Assembly (NCBI GenBank): GCA_963691655.1
Contig: OY829326.1
Location: forward strand, 137,534,998-137,598,997
DNA from: Toxonevra muliebris
Lineage: Eukaryota > Arthropoda > Insecta > Diptera > Pallopteridae
Reading direction: 5' to 3'
Length of the DNA stretch: 64,000 bases
The notes under the pieces are model-generated. The model was given only the letters and a program-made list of their open reading frames with translations. It was not told where the DNA came from and made no database searches. The translations under genes and the position numbers were made by a program. This document shows positions 21,660 to 35,300 of this stretch, piece after piece; position 1 is the stretch's first letter, and every line of letters starts with the position of its first letter.

Positions 21660-23030
21660 AATTCTTCCTTTCTAGTCAACTTTAAATAAATTTTCACAGC
21701 TAAATATCCGATGCTATGAGAACAAATGTAGTTGTAATAACGCCCTACTGAAGTTTTCTTCTTATAGTTTATATTCTCGCTGTCTCTTAGCCACAGTTTT
21801 TGCTCGAGATTTTATTGTAACACAGTTGATCAATTGAGTATTCATTTTGCTTGAGCCTCTTGTTTTTTTCTCATTCTTTCAGCTCTAGAAATTTTTGAAT
21901 GTTTTTGTTTGAAATGTCCAATTTAAACGAGAAACTGATGGGCAGCGTCCTCTATCAATTGGGTATGCATCTTCAATTCAATTCATGCTCAATTGTTGGA
22001 GGGCTCTGCTCATAAGTTCTCGTCAAATTTGAAATTTCAAATAATATTTTAGAAGTTATCAACAATTAAAGCTATTTACCTTTTTAAAGTCCCATTTTTA
22101 GATATTAAAAACCGCGTAGCTATTTTCCACTAGAGCCTACTATGATTTATACCCTAAATAAATGGGAAAGTATCCTCAAATCTAATTTCAAAATATTTTT
22201 TTTTTATTTCATTGTTTTGAATATTTGCAAATAATGCAAAAGTCTACATACACCACTGAATTTTTAGTTTTCAATGTCATTCGAAATATAAAATAAGTTT
22301 ACGGAGTGAGAAGATTTTTCGTGTATAGCAAACATCACTGTAAACGATAATGTAATGCTAGAATATATCACATAACATATATCAATTCAAAAATTTCACC
22401 ATTTTTATTTATTAAACTATTTATGAAATAACTAAAAACTGAAGAAACTTTAAATCTAAATCGTAATTACAGTTCTGACTCTGATGCATATTGAAAAGAA
22501 ATATACCAATTAATTTTGCTTTAGTGAAAGCAAGAAAGTGTGACAGTTGTAAATTAATGAAAACGAGGAAGCTTTTTTCGAGAAATAAGTAAAAAACAAA
22601 CTGTTTTAACTATTGATTCTAGACTCCTTAAATTAGAGACTTACACTTTTAAGCACTTTACAAAAAAAAAAAAAAATTAAACAAAAATAAAACCATGAAA
22701 GAATGGAAAGTCCAAAGGTTTTCTTCAAATTCTATTTTTCCAATATCTTTATTTTTGCGACTGTAAGACCCATTGGACTTTCCATGCTTAAATTTAAATT
22801 TAATTTCAATAATTTTAATTTATTTAAATTTGTTAAAATTTATGATTTTTGTATTCACATTCTTATACTATAAAAAAATAATTTATTTTGAATTATGTTT
22901 GGGTATAGTATAGATTTTTAATATTAATTTTAAGACACAGTCATAATATTTACAATAAATATATGAATAGCTACACAATAGTAATGAAAGAAACAAAAAA
23001 GAAATTAAATTGTATTAATATTTTTATATT
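21660..23030. other. AT-rich tract downstream of cytospin
   Basis: No gene supported. A short inverted repeat pairs aatggaaagtccaaagg (near 22702) with cattggactttccatg (near 22772). The 22800-23040 part is extremely AT-rich. Confidence 0.4.
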
Positions 23031-23035
23031 TTTAA

Positions 23036-23045
23036 TTTATTTATT
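23036..23045 (-). terminator. Candidate poly(A) signals of cytospin
   Basis: Two overlapping AATAAA hexamers on the minus strand (tttatt on the plus strand) lie about 230 bases after the stop codon. The region is very AT-rich, so chance hexamers are common and others lie further on. Confidence 0.3.
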
Positions 23046-23270
23046 TTTTTATATTTTTGTAATTAAAGTTATGTTAAATAAAAAAAATAAAACAATTACA
23101 ATTGAATATTAAATAAATAAAATTTTTAATGCATAAAAAGAAACTCATAAAATTAATAAAAAGGAAATTAAATAAAATAAAAATATCTATTGTTTTCTTT
23201 ATATTTAAATTTGCCTTTTTGCCATTTCTATATCTAGTTAAGTGTAAAGGTATCAATATTTTTTCAATGC

Positions 23271-23360
23271 TCAAGTCTCAAAATGTTTATAGATTGCCGT
23301 TACATAAGACATCACTTGCGTCCAGTCGGGTCGCTCTAGTTGACACATATCGTTGATGTT
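23271..23360 (-). CDS. SPECC1L: Cytospin coding exon 11 (end of CH domain, stop codon)
   Basis: Only 29 codons plus TGA. It reads [20 protein letters not shown] and ends TAIYKHFET, matching the last helix of the cytospin CH domain. The acceptor TTTTCAG lies directly upstream and the phase (0) fits exon 10, 2.47 kb away. It is too short to be found by ORF length and was located by its ERPDW motif. Confidence 0.9.
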   Translation of the reverse strand, partial: NINDMCQLERPDWTQVMSYVTAIYKHFET

Positions 23361-26300
23361 CTGAAAATAATAATAATAAAAAACCAGAAATTAATTATAA
23401 TTATTAGACAATTACTTTCGGAGTACATATTAGTAAAATAATTCAAAAACCCTTGCGTGAGGCGCAATTCACGAAATAACACTCAGTTTTTTTTTGCGGA
23501 GTTAATAAACAACGAATAAATTAATCTTCAAACTTTTTAACGAACGGAAACAACGAACAGAGCGAATTCATTCGCTCCAATGTAAATAGAAGAACCGAAA
23601 AGAAACGAGTGAATGCCGATGTTACACGATCAATGTTTTGCTGTCAAACAATGAAATTGCTGCTTTGAAAAATGAACACTGAGCAGAGCTGTAAAAGAGT
23701 GCAATCAATTGAGGATATAAGTCACAAATGAATAGTAATTTTTGATTGCAGTTATTGAATAATGTTTTTGTTTTGGAAGTCTTTTTTGGAGTCACCGATT
23801 GGTTATTCATTTAGAAAAATCTTTTTTGAGTCAAGGGAGTGCTGTCTTTTTTGAAATCATGAGACTGCAAATCTTATGACTCTAAAATCATGACTGCTTT
23901 GAAGTCACTTGGAGTCACTTGAGTAACCTTGAACTCAAATGCAATTGGTTGCAGTTAATTGCTATTTGCAGTCAATTGAATTCATAATGGTAATAATTTT
24001 TATTATTCGCCCTGTCTGTTAATGCTGGTCTTCATATTTTTTAACAATTTACACGCACGTGCTCAGTAACAATATATACCTAATTAAAAATAATTTTCTT
24101 GGTCTGCCGTCGAGCGTCGCAATTGTGTTCACTCGAACGGAAATCCGGCAATGGCAATATACCAGCTGCTCACTACCCGTTAGCTAATTTCCCGTCGTCC
24201 GCCGTAATTGTGTTTAAAGGCGCTGGCACATAGAGTCCGTTGTGTACGTGAGAGCGAAGTATACAACTGAAACGAAGGAAGCGAAGGAGAGAGAGAGGCG
24301 ACACATCGCATACGTTGCCAACGGATATACAATCATACCATCATATACAAAATTAATCAGCTGATAGATGTCAACACTCTAAACTCCGTCTCAACGTACG
24401 GCAAAGTTGAGAGATACCCAACTTCTTTCGTTTCTTCAACGTATACATTGTGTATGGGTAACGCTCGTATCTATACAGTTTTTCGCGGTAGTATAGTTTT
24501 TTCAACTCCAAAACCGCATACCGCATTTTTTTTTACTTAAATACCGCGTTTATACTAAGAGAAAAATATCAAATTTTTGAAAGCTAGGAAATTCAAATTT
24601 ATCAATCGCAATGTAAAACGTCTGGCAATTCGTTGCGAGTTTACTTTTGAAAGAAGTGGAAACATTGAAGGCGATTCTTATCGTCAAATATAATTTGAAA
24701 TATGCATGCGTTGATTTCTTTAAATACCTCATAGCAAAGCCGGAATCGCTTCGTTAAATTTCTTCCAAGCACAAATTCTATACAACTACGGAAGGAGATA
24801 TGAAAATAGAGAACGAAGACGATTTAGATGATGGATAAATTGCTTTCCTTGTTAATTTTCATTGAAAAGAATTCATACCGCGAAATATACAGTTTTTTAA
24901 AAATTTTTGGTTGAAATATACAGTTTTTTGTCCGAAAAAAGATACGACCGTTATGTATGGGCCACACCACATACGATTTCATATTTTTTAGGTCTTACTT
25001 CAACAAGTGCTGAAGAGCAACTGATTTGATTTGATTCGCCGAAATGAAAACAAAGCAACCGCCGAGCGCCCACGAGCCACACAAAGAAGCTTATTGCTAT
25101 AAACACAACCAAAGCTGCCGGCCTCTAACCGCTTACTTCTTCTGAGAGAATAAACACAATATAAACACGTCAACCTCTAGCGTCAAGAATATGTAAAAGA
25201 AAAACAAAACAAAAGCAGTTGGATTTGATTATTGTTTTAACAGCTCAGTATTTTTTTTTTACGTTATCAATTATCAAAAAATAAAAGGAAAACTTCAATA
25301 TTCTGTAATTTGAAAAAATTGTTGTATAAATTAAAATTATTTACATCGTTTATTTGTGCGAAAATTATCAAAAAAATGAAGAAACTAAAAGGAAACTCGA
25401 AAGAAATACATGTATTTTCGTACTAAAACTTGGCAGCACTTGGCTTTTTTTGAAAAATATGGCAATGTTTCCCCTCTCACAAGAGAGAAAACATTGTGAA
25501 GTTGAGAAAATTTGAATAGAATCTAGTGAAGCGTCAGAAATTTGTTCCCATACAAATTTATAAAATTCTGTATGTTTGTTGTTGAAGCTGAGGCCGGCTG
25601 TTTTGGTTGTGTTTATACCATATAGTATACGTGTGCCGTCGTCGCGCAAGCAGCATTTTGTTGCCTATAAATGCGTGTTATGGGAATTGAAAATTTGCTT
25701 ATCGCTGGTCTTAACTCAAAGCCGAAAATTGCTTAATTATTTTGTATGTTTCAGTTTCGTATTCAGCTCGGGTCAATGTGAATATCTGGATCAGAAAAAT
25801 TACCCATAACTTTAACAATAATACTTACCAAAGTTGTTGATATTCCCACTGATTCTGCAGCGGCAAAAGCTAATGAAAAATTTCTTCGTTTATTCGCTGG
25901 CGTTAGAGTATCATATGGAATGCGATCAGGTAAATAGGAATGTAAAATTGCACAAAATGCTAAACCATCATTCCATGATGAGCTAAAATTCGTAATATCA
26001 ATATTGCGATAGCCGACAGTTTTATTTTGACACCATTTTAATAGAGCATTACGTTTTGAACCGCCATTTTTTGCTAGCATATTTAATGGATCTTTACGCT
26101 CACCTGCAAATGTAAATCAATATAAATATTTATGTACGGGTTTTGTGTTTGTAATAGAAAAATAAAAATACAAACCACTAAGTAATGATTTTGAGACGTT
26201 ATTAAGACTGCTAAAATGCATATTGGAAACCAATGATTGCTGTTGTTGCTGCTCTCGCAAAGGTCCTTTGGAATTAATGGTGGCGACAACCACATTGCTG

Positions 26301-29300
26301 CCAACGACAGGTAAACGCACCTAATGTATATAAATAAATAAGAATTAAAGTAAAAAATATTTTTTAAATTTCTTTGCATTTAAAGAACTACTAGTCGGTA
26401 AGGTCCCGGCAACCGGGGCTAATTTGCGGAAGAATTCTCTTTATGAAAGAAAAAAAAACAAATATCAAAAGAGAATTAAACTACTCGTTGGTGTTTGTTT
26501 TTTTATTTGTGTATGCAGATAATTCGTTAGATAATTCTGAGAGATGCTGTTACTCATGTCTTCTCTCTCTCTCTCTCATTTATTATTTGCTCCCGCTTAA
26601 GCAATGATTTTCACGACGATAAATTCAATGTTTTGATCAATGAGCGAATTTTTAAAAACTTCCGACGCTAATATTTTAGAATTGGCTTAACCGATTTCTA
26701 ATTTGATCATTTTTAGCTAACTCGTCAAGCTCTTTTAAGTGATGGAATAAGGATGTAGTTACACTAATAAATGTGGTTCTTGTTTGATTTTTAGTATGAT
26801 AGAACTCTCGATAGGGATCGCTAATGATTGGTGTTAATGAAAATCCTATTCACATTTTTGTTCAGCATATCTTGGCAAACTATATCATGGGATATTTTAT
26901 GCTTCAGCAAAGTTACCAAATCGTAGAAAATTTATTTAAAAATCAATCCTTTACTTTGTATAAATTTGACCTTGGCCGCCTATTCATTCAGGACACGCTT
27001 CTTGAGTATTTTGAAGAAGTGAAGTACTTGTGTTTTACACTTAACAATTACCGTAAGTTAACCAGTTAAAAAAAATTCCTACTAAAGCCCATACTGCTTT
27101 TCTGAATCTATGGTAAACTGTTTAGACCTGGGGTAGTTGTGGTATATAGCTACTCCTTTCAAAGCATATAAACAGTGCTACACAGACAGCTCGAGAACAT
27201 AAGGCTGTATCCACCATTCAATCTCGAACGTGAGTGTGCCAAATAATGCTTAGTAATATATTCAGATGATCGAGAGCACTGGATTCCTTTTAGGTATCTT
27301 CAAATCCAGTTTGGAAATTCCTAGAGCTACTGAATGAATTAGACAAAACAAATAGAATCATTATATTTTGGGTCCATACATATTCTGAACATACACAGAT
27401 ACATAGATATGAAATAGTCGATTGTGTGGGAGTGAAGGTAGTGCCGAAGAATCACATTGATTTCGTTCCCCTCCTAATTATAGGGAATACCACTGTAATA
27501 GAAAAATTAAGAGAGAAGGAAACGGACAGTAGGTCATCCTACTTGGCTCACATTCTTAAGCTTAAAAAGACCAAGCTTCTAATTCGGTACTTCAACCCAA
27601 AAAGAGCAGCTTTACATATCTTAAGCTAAGTAAAAACAAATTCAGAATAACCATGGGTTTTCTTTTGCGGGCATTACAAACTTGGGGAGCACGTGAAAAG
27701 TCTAGACATAGAACAGTACAAGATACACATGTCTGAAGGCAGATAGTTTGGGAATCTCATAACTTCTGAGCCCTCAGCGTGATTTTGGCATCCCTCTGCG
27801 AGATTGCCCTATCTGAATGTTTATAATTAAGTTATTATTGAGAGGACAATAGATCCATTGGTTGCAGTACATTGCACCTATTATATCTACAGGGTGACAA
27901 TCGTAAAGTGACGCACACATTTCAGCAGTTATTTTCAAAAGGACGTGCTTCCATTAAGTACAATTAAGTGTTAACATTGCTGAATATATAAGCATTCATT
28001 TGAACCCCACCTCATTCAATATAACCTCCTTTAGCCTGCACACATGCCTTCAATCGATCCGGAAATCGTAGGACTGTTCGCCGCAGGAATTCCTGATCAA
28101 TTTCAGTCCAGGCTTTCTCTAATGAATTTGTCAGCGACTCCAGACTGTCTCTACTCTCTAAAATACTCCAAATAGAGTAGTCCATTGGATTCAAGTCTAG
28201 GGAGTATGGTGGCCATTCTTGAGATGTTATGAATCCAGAAAAATTGTCTTTTATCCATGTTTGCGTTAATTTTGCCATGTGGGAAGGTGCAGAATCTTGC
28301 TGGAAAGTCCAGTTTTCATTTCCAAATGTATCTTGGGCCCAGGGAAGAACATGTTCATTTAAAATGCTCCGATAAACAACTTGGTCAATTTTAACACCCT
28401 CTTCATCGAATATTAGAGGAGTTCTGGCATTAGCGGAAACTCCAGCCCATACCATAACGGAAGCTGGCTTTTAAACTCGGCCAGCAGTCCTATTTTGTTG
28501 CGATGATGATGTTAGCCACATTCGGTCATTTTGCGCATTGAAATGTTGTTCAACCGTGAACATTTTTTCATCTGTAAACAAGATATTTTCAACATTTTTT
28601 AACACGGAGGAGCGTAGCAACGCCTTGTATCTCTGCAGTCGCAAATCTTTCTTTTTTTGTGTCAGATCTTGAGCTTTTCGGAGCTTGTACGGCTTAAGAT
28701 TAAGCTTTGATTTTGCAATGATTCGCACTGTTTCACGGTTTACTCCCACTTCCTTAGCGATTTTTCTCATTGAGCGCCTTGGATTTCGCTTGATTCGTTT
28801 ACGAATTTTTTCTGTTAAACCAGTAGTGGCAACTGTTGACCCAAAACCCCCAGTTTCATTATATCGAATAATAGCTCGGTCTACCGTACGACTTGACAAA
28901 TTTAAAGCCTTTGCAATTTGACGGCTACTATAATTTGCCAAATGAAATTTCATAATTTCACGACGAATATTTTCCTTGTCCATTTTTATGGAAATTTCAA
29001 AATGTTATAACAAAAATTCAAATGAAATTAAAAGCAAAGCCAATGATGAATGAATTTGCTTTTTAAATTAAAGTAACGGTAAATGGCAAAGCTTGCTGCA
29101 GAGTATTAAACTTGCGTCACTTTACAATTGTCACCCTGTATTTAGGTTACTTGACCCAGTGTCTTTCATGTCAATATATATATATTTGAGATCTCAGCCA
29201 AAATAAATTTTAAAAAAAGATGAATAGCCTCAGTTATTATTATTTTATATGATACTCTTCAAGGCGGTCTTCGTGAAGTTTTAGTTTAAACAGAGCGTAT

Positions 29301-32300
29301 TTCGAACAAAATCAGGTTAGGTACAAAAGATAATTCAGGTCGCAGTGCCTGAATACAGTGGTCGACGAAAAATGCATTTTGCATTTTTGTGTGATTCAAG
29401 AACCACAACACAATTTTCTGAATCGTTTTTGCATTGCTGAATATGACGGTGAAGATTCTGAACACCTGAACTTTTTGAAAATTTGGGCTCAAAATTAAAA
29501 AAAAAAAAAAAGTGTTCGCATACTTAATGAATCTTCAAGTAGAATTCTAACTCGGGGTCAATTACGAGTTTTTGTACAGTTACAGGTTAATTTTGTCTGT
29601 TTAGTCTTATGCCTAAAATATTTCATATAGGTAGTGCCGTCTCTCTCAACAAATTGCCGGGTTTATCTAGCATCCATAATGCTTTGCAGTTGATACATTC
29701 TGAGTCATTTCCTTCAATTGTGGATCAGTGACTCACAATATCTTAAGATATGTTCAGATGATTCTTCTTCCTCATTACAAAAACTTCATATTGAGCTGCT
29801 TGTCTTTGGATTTTAGAAAAGTATCTTCTGAGTCCACAATATCCAGGCAAAATCTATGATATATTTATGAGATCTATTGTTGTTTACACTAATTTAGGAT
29901 GGACACAAGGAACTCGAACCAAAAAAGTTTTTTCTATGAAAAAATATTTGTTGGGAAAAAATTAGATATTTAAATGAATATCAATACTTATGATGCATGA
30001 TTTAAAACTGAGTTTTGCTCATCTATGCTGAACTTTCGATAGAAAATGGCTAAGCTCTTTTTGTACAGTAGTAATATGGAATATGTTTTAAAGTAAGTTA
30101 ATTAAAAAAATTCGTATTATTTGAAAACTAACATTATCAGTCCATTCGTTTGTAATATTACTACTGGTTACCACTGGTAAAATATTATTTGGTGTTATTT
30201 CTGGTGTGCCACTATTTAAACTCGAATTTGAGCTGGAATGCGATTCGGTTTCTTCGGTTTTTGCCTATAATAGAAAAAAAAAAAACGAAAATAAATTTAG
30301 TTAATAACAAACTACAAGTAAATGAATAAGAATGCAAAAACACATACTTTATTATTTTCGATACTTTCGATTAGAGTTTTTACAGACAAACGTGAATCCT
30401 GACGATTTAAGCTGCCAATTTTACTGCGCCGCGATGCCATCTCCTGTTGCATTGTAGACAAAACAGATTGTTGTGCTTCGTTTTGTTGCATTTCTGCAAA
30501 TGTAACATTAAAGGATTAAAGTAAAGAACATAACTAAAAATAAAAAAATTAATAAATGCTTACGTTGTTTTGTTAGTTTATCAATTTGCTGTTCCAGCAT
30601 ACGGATTTTCTCCTTTTGCGATTTATTATCGAGCACTAATTGCTCGCGAGCGCTTAACGCTTCAGTCTTAAAATCATTTGCAACACGTACGGTCATTAAT
30701 AGATCCGATTGGAATTGTTGCCATTCCTCAGCCTACGTGAAAGAAAAAAGCAAACAAATTTTATGAACAAGAATTAAGATTTATAGAATTCACGGCCATT
30801 GATAGATCTCTGTAGATTCAAATTTATATATTTTAATTTGCAACAATATTTACTTTCTAAGATAATTTTATATTAAACATGAGACAAACATAAAAGAAAA
30901 ATATCTGATATCAAACATTAACATAACTGCTTTACAAGTGAAGAAGGAAACGCCGTCACTGAGAACGTTTGCCTCAGTTTGACAAAGGAAAGAATAATTA
31001 ATGAACTAGGGTTGGGCTTTAAAAAATTGTACACACATGGCGCTCAAAGGTTTCTGAATGATGTTTATGTAAATCTTAAATGCAAGATACGTGCATGCAA
31101 ATATTACTGAAAGTGGGTCAATAGATATTTAAATATGATTGATCTGAGAAATAGTACTGTCTGCGTTGCTTGGGGTTTGTTAGAATCTGCCCAAGAGTTA
31201 GCATATTTGACATTGGGATGTTGAGATATGAATAACTTTACTCGCTGACTCCATAGGATCTAATAAAATTTATTATTAAATCTGGTAGATTTACAGAATA
31301 GGAAAAACGAGGTAAAATGAACGCAATCATGTTTCAGTGCTGCATTATAGCATATTTGTTTTTCTGTTCCAACTCAAATGAGTTTAGCTGTTATTCCTTG
31401 TTGCCACAGAATTTTTTCGGCGCATATGCAAACGATTTAGGAGATCCCAACTATCGTTATCCCAACTATCGTTATACGATACGAGATTGATGATTGGCTA
31501 GCCCCTACATTCGGTAAACAAAAGACTGTGAATATAAGAAATATCTTAAATATACATAGAATATTCATTTGAAATGAAACAGTTCAAATACGTAGATTCC
31601 AGAATTACTGGATTATACCACTACTTTGCTCATGGAAACTACAAAGCTGACGCACTCGGCATAAAGCTAAAGGTCATTTCTATTAGTGTTTGGTCACAAG
31701 TAAATGAAAAACGCTAGATCTAGATAAATATTTTGAATACTAGAGTTTTTTACTTATATATTAAGTTGAGAACAATTGGAAATTTACCTCTTGTTTACGC
31801 AATTCAGTTTCTTTTTCCAGTTGCTCTTCGGTTTCATTTAATTTACGCTCTACATCTCCTAAATGTTTTTGTGTTTCGCTTAAAAGATTTTGTAGCTGTG
31901 TTTTATCCTCCAGGTGGCATTTACATTGAACCTATTAAAAAAAAAAACAAAATAATAATGAGTATTTCTAAATGTAAAGGGGAAATGTGCTCTGGAGTCA
32001 ATCACACTACAAATGCTCCTCTCTCTCTTACCTGCAATTCAGCAATACTCTCCACCAGCTGCTGATAATCACCACTCAATTTATCCTTATCCAACTGCAG
32101 CTGCTCCAAACGATACTCCAAATGTGACACTGCACATTTTGCATTATTCTTAGCCACTTTACATTCTTCCGTCACTCCCGACAGCTGATCCTTCACGCGA
32201 CCTATCTCCGCCTGAGCACGTGAGTATTGATCTTGCAATTCAGCGACACGTTCTTCTAGCGTATCCTTTTCTTTACGCGCTGCATCCAATACATCGGTCA

Positions 32301-35300
32301 GATCCGTTTTCTCGCCACGCGCCAAATCTTGTTCTAACTCATCAATTTTCGAGCGCGCATTATCAAGCAGCGTTGTCAGGCGATTTATTTCGATAGTACG
32401 CTGTGAAATATCTTCTTTGGCTTGCAACATTTGTGATTCCATTTGTTTGCGTTCGGCATTTGCTGCATCCACTGTGGAATCGAGCAGTGCGATACGCTCA
32501 CGAAAACGTGTATTATCCTGGCTGGCGGTATCAACAGATTGCCGAAGCTCTTGCAGTTCACCATTAAGTTCTTCTTGCTTAACTAATATCGTTTCACGTT
32601 CCTCTTGTGAGGTTTTTATTAAATCCAGTAATTTCTTTTCACGCTCCGATGTACCAATTTCAGCTTGTTTTGCATCGCGCAACAACAACTCTTGCAGTGT
32701 GGTAATTTGTGTGCGTGACTCATTGAGTTTTTCCGTTTGACGGCACAACGACTGAAAGAGTACATCTTTCTCTTCGGCCAGACGTTCATTCTCGGTTTGA
32801 GCATAGCCCAATTGCGCTTGTAGATCGGCGAGTTCTTGTAGTGTTGCTTGTAATTCTTCGTTTGTAGAATAGTGTGTCTCTTCCATTTGTATGATTTTAT
32901 CCTGTAAACAAGCTACTGAGATTTCGCTCGACGATGAGTGTTTGTCCCAGTCGGGTGTGAGGCAAGGTGTACCGACATCGTCAGTGGACTGTGCGAGTTT
33001 TTTTATGTTTGTGGAGAAATAAATGGGGGAAGAAAATTATTAAAGGAATTATTTTTTTTATGTCAATTTTGAAAATAGTTGTTAAGTTTTAGCTGTCAAT
33101 ATGTGACAGTAACTGTCAATTATCTCATAAAATATATTTACACTGGACAACATCATTTGCACCATGATTTTTATTTACTAAAAACCTATGCACATTTTCT
33201 TAGACTGTTTTCAGTTTCCTACAAAAAGAGAGTTCGAATGAGTTTCTGAAACACGTCAGAGTCGAACAGGATTGCTCTCTTTCACCCCTTTTCTTCACAA
33301 TAGTCCTGGACGAAGTTATGGTAAACATATGCTCCGGAAGGAGTGGTGGGTAAGACATTAACTTGAGTTGAAAACTTATCATATGATCAGACCTGCACTC
33401 TACGTTGGCCGCAAAACCAAGAGAATTAACAACGTCAGCGCATATAGAAAAGGCCGCAAGATTTCAAAACAAAAAATCCAACCCACCAATTTTGCTGTAT
33501 ACCAGCATTTTTTTTTTAATCAAGGTATCCATTTTTGGCCCCTATTTTGATCTAACAAATATTCCGAAGCGGGCTTTGGAATACCCATTACCAATATCGC
33601 AAATAAAGATTTTTTTGCCTATAGAAATGAAACTTGAATGATTTTGTTCCTTAAAGAAGAAAGTCTAAGGGCTTTAAATCCGATCTTGGCGGCCATTCCA
33701 CATCGCCTTTTCTGAAAATAACGCGCTTTGAGAATTTTCTTGCAACAACGCAATATAACGACCGCTGTGTGACGTTCCTGAGTCAATCAGGGTTGCCGTT
33801 TTGCATATTTGAAAACAAATTTGCTAACTTTTTTTACGGTTGTGCACTCGTGTATTTTTGAAGCAAAATTTCTTTTCTCTTGTCCTAGAGTAAAACCAAC
33901 CGGATGTGACATCGCGCGTAAGTTTGCAATGCGACATAATTTTGTCGAGCAATGTGCATGAGGGGCTAAATATCAATATTCCGTAACTGAATTCACAAGC
34001 AAACTATATAATAAACGATTCATAAATAGTTTTAATTCAATATGACATATTAATTACACACACACACATACACGCCTATGGCAGAAAAAACAATGTGTAG
34101 CGTCGCCATCTTAAAGTTTATGACAGTTATACATTTCACATACAGATGGCGCAAATGTCCAAGGAATTACATGAAGATGTCGCACACAAAAAGAGTTCGC
34201 TACAATTGTCATCGACATTACCGGTACAGAGTTGCAATTTTTGTTCTAGCATTTATCCCAAAAAATTGGTTTTGTATTAACAAACACAAGGCAGAAGTGA
34301 AACTTCTTGTGAACTAAACGAAACACAAGCAAATGAAATTAAAAAACACAAGCCAATGAAGTAAAAAATTTAGCGATTGAAAAATTTCATTTGCTTTTTA
34401 TTTGCTTGTATTTCGTTTAGTTCACAAGAAGTTTCATTTCTGCCTAGTGTTCGTTAATACACAATTTAGTTTTTTTTGTTATTTTGTTCATTTTTTAAAA
34501 AAGAAAATAATTCGAACTAACTTTTGCAAGAAAAGTTTGATTTATTGGCATAATTTTTTTATTACTCCCTTAATTTCGTTTTTTCATTCGATAAGAATGT
34601 GTAACACTAATTATGTTCATGCAGACTTGGTGTCACCCAGCAAGTATCTAGCTTTATCTTTTGCTATCGATTGAAAAATGTAAGTAGTACCAAAACTATC
34701 ATCTCTGCGTTCGATTACGTTTAACGAAAATTAAGCCATTTTTGTGAAGTTGGCGCCATTTCGTTTTTCCGCACCATATGTGTATATTAAAGAAAGTTCT
34801 TGGTTGGGCAGCTACAAATTGTACATTTTCTTGTGTCCCCGATTTTTCGATTGAAGTTTTGAAATCATAGTTTAGTTACTTTATGTGCTTTGTTTTTTTT
34901 TTTTTTTTGTATAGAAGAATATATTTTTTAACTATCTTTATTGCATTTAAATCAATATAACGGTTTTTCAGTTCGAGAAATACGAATATGGCATTAGTTT
35001 GTTTGCTTTTACAGCTGATTCTAGAGGGCGCCATCATACAAAATTTTTTTAAAACTTATTGTTTTGTTAGTTTTCTTCTATAAATTATTGCAAATTGTTA
35101 TTGAAAAATCGGGGGATGTTGATGTTGATGTTTTTGCCATACTTACACTATTCGGCTAAGTTGATCAGCATCAAATATACTACTTTTCTAGAGGGTTGCC
35201 GATGTCTCGAAAAAAATCGATCACCCCTTATTATATATATAAACATTCCTTGTATTATTACTATATGTTTTTTAACTTTTTTAGATGAATTTGATCACAA

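Noticed and set aside
28685..28921. Plus-strand ORF in the mariner
   Set aside because: Antisense shadow of the transposase frame.
32417..32740. 107-codon plus-strand ORF opposite cytospin exon 4
   Set aside because: It is the antisense shadow of a strongly coding coiled-coil exon.
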